A stretch of 64,000 nt of DNA. Origin: Persicaria tinctoria (lineage: Eukaryota > Streptophyta > Magnoliopsida > Caryophyllales > Polygonaceae). Position 1 is the first letter of the stretch. Every line of letters starts with the position of its first letter. A model generated the notes under the pieces. That model was not told the DNA's origin and did no database searches. It saw only the letters and a list, made by a program, of their open reading frames with translations. The stretch is taken from assembly GCA_037127255.1 (NCBI GenBank), contig JBANSL010000017.1, positions 68,572,857 through 68,636,856 on the forward strand. Reading direction: 5' to 3'. The translations under genes and the position numbers were made by a program. Shown here piece after piece: positions 54,548 to 64,000 of the stretch.

Positions 54548-57023
54548 TTCCTTTCGGGGACAAATATGGACCACAACTAAAGACGAAAACTAGAGACAAA
54601 ACTCCGACCCGAGAATAGCAACGATGCCCTTATGGAAGTCTATTTAGGTCATAATCGCGACAGGCAAACACGAATTCATCATGAGGCATGTCAATCGCAC
54701 TAATCCACACTAACATGTACCTAATCTCAAGGGGGAAAACATTCGTATTCATTTTCAAAGACACAATCGAGTCCTACATGATACTGGCGATACATGGTGT
54801 GATACAAGCATAATCATGAGTCGTTAAAAAGAGTTAATCATAATATTCACGAAGCACGAGGCATCATTAAAAGTAACAAGAAGGACATCATGGGCGATAG
54901 ATTATAATCATGCCAAGAACGAACCATCATAGAGCACATATATGGTACAATAGTCATCACATCATAGGACAAGTACAACACATGATCATTTAGCGAGTCA
55001 TATTGGGAATCATAAGCCCTACAGGACACTACTGGCACATATCGAACATGAATACAATCAAGATAATGCGATTAGATTCATCCTAACATTCAGGTGTCAT
55101 GCGTGTGCGAAATCATAATATAACGTGGTGTGTGGTCATGCGAGGTGTCAAGCCATACGTTAATGCAAGTACGAGAAGATGTCATATAGTAATAGAGGAC
55201 TACCACCGAGTGAGAACATGTAAGCATGCTAGGACCTACCATTGCAGAAAGCAAGTCGGTCATCGAATTTAACATCATCTAGCTAGGATGAGTAAGACAT
55301 GTTATGGTAATAGAAAGAGGGAAGAACCACACTGTCAGGAACCTTGCTCGAGAGAGAATCAGCAACAATGCAGGCAAGATATAATTCACACGAGTCACAA
55401 CCAAGGATCCTACATGATACTAAAGGCTCTACATAACATACGATACATGCATGCAACTAATCATGGTGACACGTAAGAAATCATTTCAATCACATTCCAA
55501 CAATATAGAAACATGAGGAAGGTTTTACGATGTATAACACGCGTTTAATTAATGACAATATGACTAGAATACGGGGACATGAGCTCAAATCAACACATAT
55601 TAGGATAAAACATGCATTTCTCAAGACTCAATTATACCACATATTCTCCATTCAACGCAAGTAATCACACAACAATACAAATTGCAAAACAACCAACGTT
55701 AATTAGTCTGACAAATACAGAACAGATGGGCATACTATAGATTCTTGTCACAAATGAGCAATAAGCATTGACACGTCAACATCCAGCATGCTAAGGCAAT
55801 CATCTACAAACATTCATACAAAGGGGAGTTGATCACACTATCATGAACCTAATCAAAGAGGAAATAACGATCATGTAGGTTCACATCATATGGTTTATCT
55901 TTCCAATCAATCATACGATCAATAGGCCAAGTAAACATGCTATAACAACATACATTCATGATAGAAGGCAAGACACAACACGAGAGTTAAGCAATATAAT
56001 CAATCACATATGTAATAGCATGAGCAATCTATACTAATGGTCATTCGCAAGGTATATGCAGGAGGCTATAAGATCATGTCATGCAATTCAGAGAGAGTCA
56101 TCATTACAACCGGACAGAGATCCCTAAGGGCAACCATTGACTTTTCCCAACCGACTCATCTCCCCTCTTTCCCGTGTGACTATGGTACGACTCTTTATGG
56201 CAAGGACACTCTGGTTAATCGTCATAAGGATTGAGAAGGACAGCCTCAGAAACACCTTACTCTTGACTCAAAATGACACCAAGAACTACCTACCAATACT
56301 CACTTAGACAACCTTCATATCCATACATGATTTTCCGACACAATGTGTTTACCAACCTGATTTCCCGTGAAAGACATTGACATCCAGAAGAAAGATTCGA
56401 TAGAACCGAAAAAGGTTTAACATAGTGCAAAAGACTGTCCCACACAAGCTGGGCTTGACCACATAAGAACAAGGGTACTCCCGCTATCCTGTTTGCACAG
56501 ATCATTCAATACATATTTAATTGTTAGGCATACCAATCATACTTTAGCATATCAAGCACTCAACATAGAATCAGTCAATGACAATTATAATGACCTCCTT
56601 CAAGGAACATCGTGCTCAGACTTAATATATAAAGCACATCAAGCTATCTAATGTCACTCTTCGAGGAGCGACTGACCGGAGGGGCAAAAACCTCGCGATC
56701 CTACCTAACTCGCCACTCCAACCACCTTGGTGCAATCTCCTTGGAGTCTTCCGGACCCTCTGTAAAGAGCAAGCTAGTATTTTGCCTACCGTTCCCAACT
56801 ACACCCAATAGGGGTGGTCTAGCGCCTTTACTACCCACTCGTGTCCCCGTTTGGTCGGTTTTCCTCTTTTATTACAAGTCGAGTTCATTACTTAGTCCAA
56901 TTTTGGTTAAGAATCTTAAGTTCATTTTACCCCCTTTTAAATCCTTTCCAAAAGTCCTTGAAATTTGTTGGCGGTTTCCAAAACATACATTCAACCCTTG
57001 TGTACCTGAATTGGAAAACCTCA
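54548..57023 (-). other. Internal non-coding part of the LARD-like element (5' side)
   Basis: Same word composition as 42183-44896 and no retroviral motif. A short frame at 56651-57199 runs into the LTR and is not a gene. Confidence 0.6.
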
Positions 57024-57035
57024 GCTCTGATACCA
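57024..57035 (-). other. Primer-binding site of the LARD-like element
   Basis: The minus strand reads TGGTATCAGAGC, four bases from the LTR. Confidence 0.85.
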
Positions 57036-57039
57036 ACTT

Positions 57040-59785
57040 TGTAACGGCCCAGAATTATGATTTCCGGGTCACGTTTCAAGGGATGAAACCCCTTGTTCGG
57101 ATCTTGCAATCCAGGTATGGGTCGAGGTTTAAAACTCATTTTAAGATTAGTATAAAGAGGGATACCCTAAAACCTCAAAGGGTCGTTGGGTACCCTTAAC
57201 CTGACCTAAGACTATGTCGTGAAATCCAATTTTAAACGAAAGTAAAGCGGAAGCAAAGTTAAGATACAAATGCCACGGCAAAGCCGGGTCAAAACAAATC
57301 ATAAGTGAGTGATTACCATTTTACCAACTTAGAATGTTAGCCAGATTCTCCGATTCACCAAAAGGGAACCCCGTCATATAGACATCGAGCACTCAAAATC
57401 TGCAGAAAATACCTTTAAAAGAAGAACGGGGAAAGGAGTCAGATCGAGCCACGCATGCGGGACCGGCAGTCCTCGCTGAGGCCACATAGTATGTGTTATA
57501 CCTAATAAAGATGCTCTAATGCAGTACGAAAGTCAAACACACTAGCATTCTCCTATTTATAATAATGTGCAGAAATATTGTAAATGGCCCAAGACAATGC
57601 CAAGTGACATATCCCTCTCCTACTCCTCCCCCTTTTTCATGAGCGGACCTGGTCAGTACGGTACCCATTTCATTGTGGTGGTGCACGGACCATGGAATAA
57701 TCATCATAATAAAGTAAATCAAGCTCGCCCGATGGTGCTGGGCTATAGTAACAAGCTCATATTGACTCGATTGACTTAGGGCAAGCCCGATTGGGCTGGC
57801 TATCCTATGACCCTAGCAAATACTCTAGGACTATCACAGATAACGACCGTTCTATTTCAAACACACATAGTAACCACATGCTCAGTTTAATGCAATCCTA
57901 GCATGATACTACATGGCATGCTTTTATGCATATACAACACCTAACATAAAATGCAACAACAGACATGAGTGTCCAACCTGAGTAAGCCCCCTAGGGAACT
58001 TACCTGAAGATGCAGAACAACAGGATAATACAAGCAATGGCCCAAATGCAAGTCCAAAGCAATCCAAAAGCAATACACACCTATCATCAAGCCATTTCCA
58101 TAAGCCACCAGACCAACATTCATACGCACGAAACCCAAGTTCTCAACATACTAAAAATAAACCGATAGTGAAACCGTTTTCCAAATTCTTTCCAATATGA
58201 TCAACATCAACCAAAATCATTTCATTTTCAATCAAATCCATCGATAAATCTTATCAACAATATTTCCAAACTCATTTCCCGGAGTTTTCCAAACTCTTAA
58301 ATATCAAGTTAAGTCAACTCATATTCAAAACATTTTCTCAAATCATAATTGGCCAAAACCCACTTATAAACATTAAATCTTTAATCAACTTGTAAATTTA
58401 TATCATTAAAATAATTCCGGCATGTTTATTATTTCGAAATCATTATAGAGTAAAGTCCGACATTAGTCACAAAATAATTCTATTTTCACAACATATTTAT
58501 ATGTCAATAACAATAAAACATCTCATGATTTCCAAAATCACATATTTACACCTCACAAAATACATATTCCAATAATATTATTTTAAAATACTTTAAAATG
58601 GATAATCATAATTTCAGAAAATATATCTTCAAAAAAAATCAAGAATAATATATACTCACAACATATCATATATATAAATAACACGACACGTAAATATATA
58701 AACTAACATAAATTAACAACAACAATAACACATAAACACAACCCAGCAACCCAAAATGAGTAACCCGGAGGAAGCCCAACCCGAAACCCAATCTGAAGAG
58801 ATCCAACCCGGTTCTCTATCTCCCTCACGAAAAGACCCGGAATCCGACCCGGATCCTTACCCGGATACCCTTCCCTTCCCAACTGAAGACCCATCCACAA
58901 TAAAATGATATAACCCGAATAAAAAGAAATGGGTCAGGCCCAATCCCAAGCCCACAACTATATTTTCTTCCTCCAAACAGAAGAACGGAATTATGGGAAC
59001 GCCAAACGAAAGTGAAGAGAAAAGAAAGAGAACCCGGCTCCGGCGACGGCCTTTCAGCCTGAGATTCACACAACCCTACTAAAGACCAATTCCGACCACC
59101 CTGGACCTGACGAGACTCAAACGCGAGCAAATAGGAAGGAGAAAGAGAGAAATTACCGAGCGTCGAAAAATCCAGATCCGGTGAACTCCGAGGGCGGCTT
59201 CGGCTTCGTCGGCGGGGAAGGAGAGTTGAGTTTGGCCTAGGAAGAGGGAGGGATGAGAACGAGCGCGATTAAAGAAGCTTCGAGTCGGAAAAGAACATAG
59301 AATCGGAAACCCACCTACTCGGAAACAGGGAACGGAAGCGATAAGCTCCGGCTCGTCTCCGACTCGGCTGGTTGGGGCTCTTCCTAGTCTTCGTCTACTG
59401 GAGAATGGAGGGAACTGCTGCTCCAACTGAAGTGGGGAGAGGGTGCTCGGTGAAGATGGCTCGACTTCCTCCTTCTCGGCAAAACAGATGAGGGTGGGCC
59501 ACAGGGCTGTGGCTTCTCCATCGACGCCGACGGCAAGGCTCCTGGTGGCTGAACACGGGAACAGAAGGAAGATGGTGGTGTGAAGGGGTGCTCACGGTGG
59601 TTGCTGCAACTAAACGGAGGAGAGATGGGTGGATGCACAGGTGATGAAATTGGTGATGGAAGGGGGGCGATTTTCTGGGTTGTTTCTATAGAGAAATAGA
59701 AGAGGGTTTTCTCCTGTTTTTACAAATTGAATAGAATAATAATATATTTATTTAAAATAATATTAAAATATATTCGGCCTTTACA
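57040..59785 (-). repeat. 5' LTR of the LARD-like element (2746 bp)
   Basis: Partner of 39197-42182. Two hand-compared stretches (about 700 bases in total) differ by roughly 3%. Confidence 0.88.
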
Positions 59786-59927
59786 CTAAATCAAAATATT
59801 TTTACTTTAATTTTAAAAATGCCACAAAACTATGAATTTTTATTGCTATATATGTGGAAAAAAATTCTCAATGTTGCAAAAAAGTAAATAAATTTAGGTC
59901 AATCTCATGAAAAAAGGGCATCCAACT

Positions 59928-61414
<1,487 letters not shown>

Positions 61415-61988
61415 TCTCTAATACATTATAATTTATTAAACTATGTCCTGTGCGTAAGCACGGGCATGTTCCCTAGGGTTCGCCGAAGTGGTGCCGGATT
61501 TGATCTGTTGTTGTTTCGGGCGGTAGGAAGAAGAAGACATAACTACGAAAAAACTCCCAAACATTTTGTTTTGGTAAAATATGCCCTTATTTCAGTTTCA
61601 TAATTTATAAAAAGTATCCCACAGTTCTAAATACAAAGGGACATGTATTATGGAACGGAGGGAGTAGTATCTAATATAATATAATTTTGTATGTATAATA
61701 TTAATTGTATGGTTATCACATCACTAATTTTTACCATTGTAACTTTTGAAATTCTTTTTTTTTTTAAATTAAATGTCAAATTAGATGTCACCCTTTACAA
61801 ATATATGGTATATTTATATTCCACTATTGATTAAATTCAAATATGAATCACGTCGATTTGATTGTCATTCAACACAAGATCCCACTTCTTGAATTTGTGG
61901 TTTATCTCACAAAATATCGGAGCTGTTTGGTTGACAAAATTTTTGGAACAAATCAAGTTTCGGGCGTAGCACGGGTCTGCCTTCCTAG
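61415..61988 (+). mobile_element. Possible small Helitron
   Basis: A candidate 5' end TCTCTAATACATTATAATTT is preceded by A. The candidate 3' end is GGGCGTAGCACGGG (decayed hairpin), nine bases, then CTAG (61985-61988) followed by T. A-TC...CTAG-T is the Helitron rule. A hairpin-like CCTGTGCGTAAGCACGGG lies near the 5' end. A lone Stowaway-like terminus (GGAACGGAGGGAGTA, about 61653) sits inside. Non-coding. The hairpin mismatches make this tentative. Confidence 0.42.
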
Positions 61989-62269
61989 TTTTAGTAAAAA
62001 ATATGTTTTTTTTTAATATTTTGAAAAAAATATTCTTGTTTTATCCTAAAAAAATGCATAAATAATAAACGATACTTATATATTTTCCAAAACGAAATGA
62101 GCCTTCACCATCATTTTAACAACTTCACCAATTAACTAAAATTGTCCAAAAAATGCATAAAAATCCTTATGTGGACAAACGCTGCCACTGCTCAATGTGA
62201 GCAGCTCCTCCACCTCCGGCTTCCCGGCCAGTCTCGACCCACACACCCCCAACTCCACCACTGTAAAGA

Positions 62270-64000
62270 CCGGGAAATTTTATAATATTAAACTAGCTTA
62301 GTATCCCGTGCGTTGCACGGTTCTTTGTTTCAAAATATATGTTTATATAATATCATTTATTATTTTTGACATAAATATTATAAGTATCACAAAGTAATAA
62401 AAAAAAATAAACATTCTCTAACATATTGAATACTAAAATAAATAAATATGCTAAATTATAAAAAACTTTAATCATTCGAATCAAATATCAACATAAAGTT
62501 ATGCAAATATTGTTAAAGCTTGTAAATATTATTAGTATCAAATTATCAATATAATGCCAATAAATATTAGAATAATAATGAAACTAAATAAATAAGGCAA
62601 TGTAAAAAAATAAAGTAAAACTAAAGAATATGTTTGAGACACAGTTGAGCTAATTAAAAAAAATTGAGTCTTCCAAATAGATCAAAGTATGTAATTGTGG
62701 TAATGTTTTGTCATTTTTTTTCATGTAGATGATGTTTCGGTAATGAAAAGTGGTGGAATGGATTTTCTTCATGAATCACGCTAATATAGAAATAATTACA
62801 TGAAGAAATTAAATCCATTCCACCAGGGCCGACCTAGGGATTTTATTTTTTGATCAATAAATATATTGATATTGATGGTATAATTACCAAGATAATGAAC
62901 AAAATTTATAAAAATTAAAATTAGATGAAAAATGCATGATTGGGAAATCTTTGATTTAAATCAACAGAGAAATCAAAAATTTGTTAAGATATGTGTGAAA
63001 ATCAAAGATTTGTTAAAATAAATATGATTTAACTTTTATATTACCTAGTGAATATCTAAACCAACAAATAAAAATATCGAGAATATCTCAACTAATTTTG
63101 TATTTAAAGGGAATTAAAAGAAAACACAAAAATTTGAGAAAATGACATGTAGGATTTTAAATTTAAATTAATTAATAACTTAAATTTAAAATCCTATATT
63201 AAAGGAGAAGGCGCCACATGTCTTAGGCGACTTCTCCTTTAGTATTATAATATAGATAATTAAAACAATGATTTATAATCATCTCGATTTCTAAGATTCG
63301 GGAGGTTTGGAATTTCCGTCCTCGGGCTATCGGTTTACTCTACATCTTTCGAAACGAGTTCCGACATTACTTAATTAAAAATTTATAATAAATTTTATAC
63401 AGCTTCCATAGGCCGAGATTTGGTAAATGATGTTCGGATTTTATTATTAGTTTCAGATTCAAAAATCTTATTAAAATTCAACGAGTCGGGATGTCCTCGA
63501 GATAGCGGATTCAGGTGTTTTAATATTGGGTCTTGTGAGGATTACTCCTATTCTATTTTCTTTTTCTTCTTCTTCTCACTCTCCCCCTCTCGGTCGGTTT
63601 ACACCTTACAGAGCTTCCCTCCCAATGGCACCCAAAGTGGATAAGCATACCCCTTTTTCCTTTCTCCTTCCAGGCCATGGTCCCTCCCCAAAATTGGCAA
63701 AATGCCAATTGCAATACTGTCCTCACCCACGCCAAATCAGAAGGAAATCCTGCAGCCTCTCCTCTTAATTTGAATTGGAGACAAGAAGCATACACACAAC
63801 CCACAGAAAACCCTCCTTAAAAAAGCTCCCTTTCTTCCCCATTTCGGCACTGCACAGGAAACCCAGGAAAGTTGCCCCCTTTAATCACAATCTCCTCGCC
63901 TGATTCACCCTCCACTCCTCTCGTTTTCCTTCCATCTCCCTCCAACAGCTAGCCGGCGTTGCAGTCCTCCCATCCCAGGAGCCAGGAGGAACATCGGAAG
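62270..64000 (+). mobile_element. Possible LTR-like sequence running off the right edge, interrupted by a Helitron
   Basis: TGTAAAGACCGGGAAATTTT at about 62269-62288 resembles the start of a Ty3/gypsy LTR (TGTAACGACCC type). Beyond the Helitron (62293-63256) the text continues with ATCTCGATTTCTAAG and CCGAGATTTGG-like sequence, then a pyrimidine-rich leader-like region (63540-63960). That region could alternatively be the promoter and 5' UTR of a plant gene beyond the window. Small frames at 63420-63804 are not called. Confidence 0.35.
62293..63256 (-). mobile_element. Non-autonomous Helitron (964 bp)
   Basis: On the minus strand the element starts TCTATATTATAATACTAAAG, preceded by A (63257 is T on the plus strand). 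It ends with the hairpin CCGTGC-AAC-GCACGG (62306-62320), nine bases, then CTAG (62293-62296) followed by T. This satisfies the Helitron structure: 5' TC, 3' hairpin plus CTRR, and insertion between A and T without TSD. A second strong hairpin near the 5' end pairs AAAGGAGAAGTCGCC with GGCGCCTTCTCCTTT (about 63198-63242). The interior is AT-rich with no RepHel coding. Confidence 0.75.

Larger units (their letters stand above)
39197..59785 (-). mobile_element. Large non-coding LTR retrotransposon (LARD-like), interrupted by a Sirevirus
   Basis: LTRs at 39197-42182 and 57040-59785 both run TGTAACGGCCCAGAATTATG...ATTCGGCCTTTACA. A 5-bp TSD, CTAAA, is at 39192-39196 and 59786-59790. The primer-binding site GCTCTGATACCA (57024-57035; TGGTATCAGAGC on the minus strand, initiator tRNA-Met type) places the 5' LTR on the right. 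After removing the nested element, about 5.2 kb of internal sequence remains without any retroviral protein. It is rich in CATCA/ACATAA words. LTRs of about 3 kb plus a non-coding interior define a LARD-type derivative, probably of the Ty3/gypsy group given the TGTAACG LTR start. It could move only with proteins of a relative. Confidence 0.85.

Noticed and set aside
63420..63804. Small gene at the right edge
   Set aside because: The 60-80 codon frames are pyrimidine-rich and overlap on both strands; more like an LTR leader or 5' UTR of something outside the window.

Overview
This window looks like nuclear DNA of a flowering plant, most likely a eudicot. Host genes have plant introns, and the families present are typical of land plants: a P-class PPR protein, a nepenthesin-type aspartic protease, a RanBP1, and Sirevirus and Athila-like retroelements. 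I cannot name the species from sequence alone.

Only three complete host genes are supported. They are RanBP1 (four exons, 3808-5901, +), an intronless PPR gene (13022-14761, +) and an intronless A1 aspartic protease (21919-23241, -). The left edge holds the 3' part of a PP5-type serine/threonine phosphatase (1 to about 258, +). Fragments resembling SMC2 (8443-8726) and an ULP2-type SUMO protease (10056-10222) lie in one 2 kb stretch and are both broken, which suggests a gene-fragment carrier or decayed duplications.

The rest is mobile DNA, and many insertions can be delimited by target-site duplications (TSDs). At 892-1291 and 1377-1981 are two RTE-like LINE tails. At 2308-3061 is a hAT-like element inside a duplicated MITE. 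Further elements are a Stowaway MITE (11328-11635), a short LINE tail (16664-16804), a CGGTACCG-rich hAT-like element (16845-17365), a LINE with an RNase H domain (18403-18882), a Stowaway MITE (19022-19260), a second LINE tail (24355-24816), and a 1.5 kb LINE derivative that keeps both ends but no coding region (28627-30161). A long-inverted-repeat element with a GC-rich core follows at 30281-31447.

The right half is dominated by LTR elements. A non-autonomous Athila-like element (32207-38497, -) carries only decayed gag-protease. A very large non-coding LTR element (39197-59785, -) has about 3 kb LTRs and is interrupted by a young Ty1/copia Sirevirus (44902-54542, +) with nearly identical LTRs, a broken pol and an intact extra 3' ORF. 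After the stack come a 299-base perfect CA repeat and two Helitron-like insertions. One of these appears to lie inside another LTR-like sequence that runs off the right edge.

The host genes show no functional link to each other. The story of the window is layered transposition: the outer LTR element is about 3% diverged between its LTRs, the nested Sirevirus about 0.4%, and the Athila-like element about 5%.
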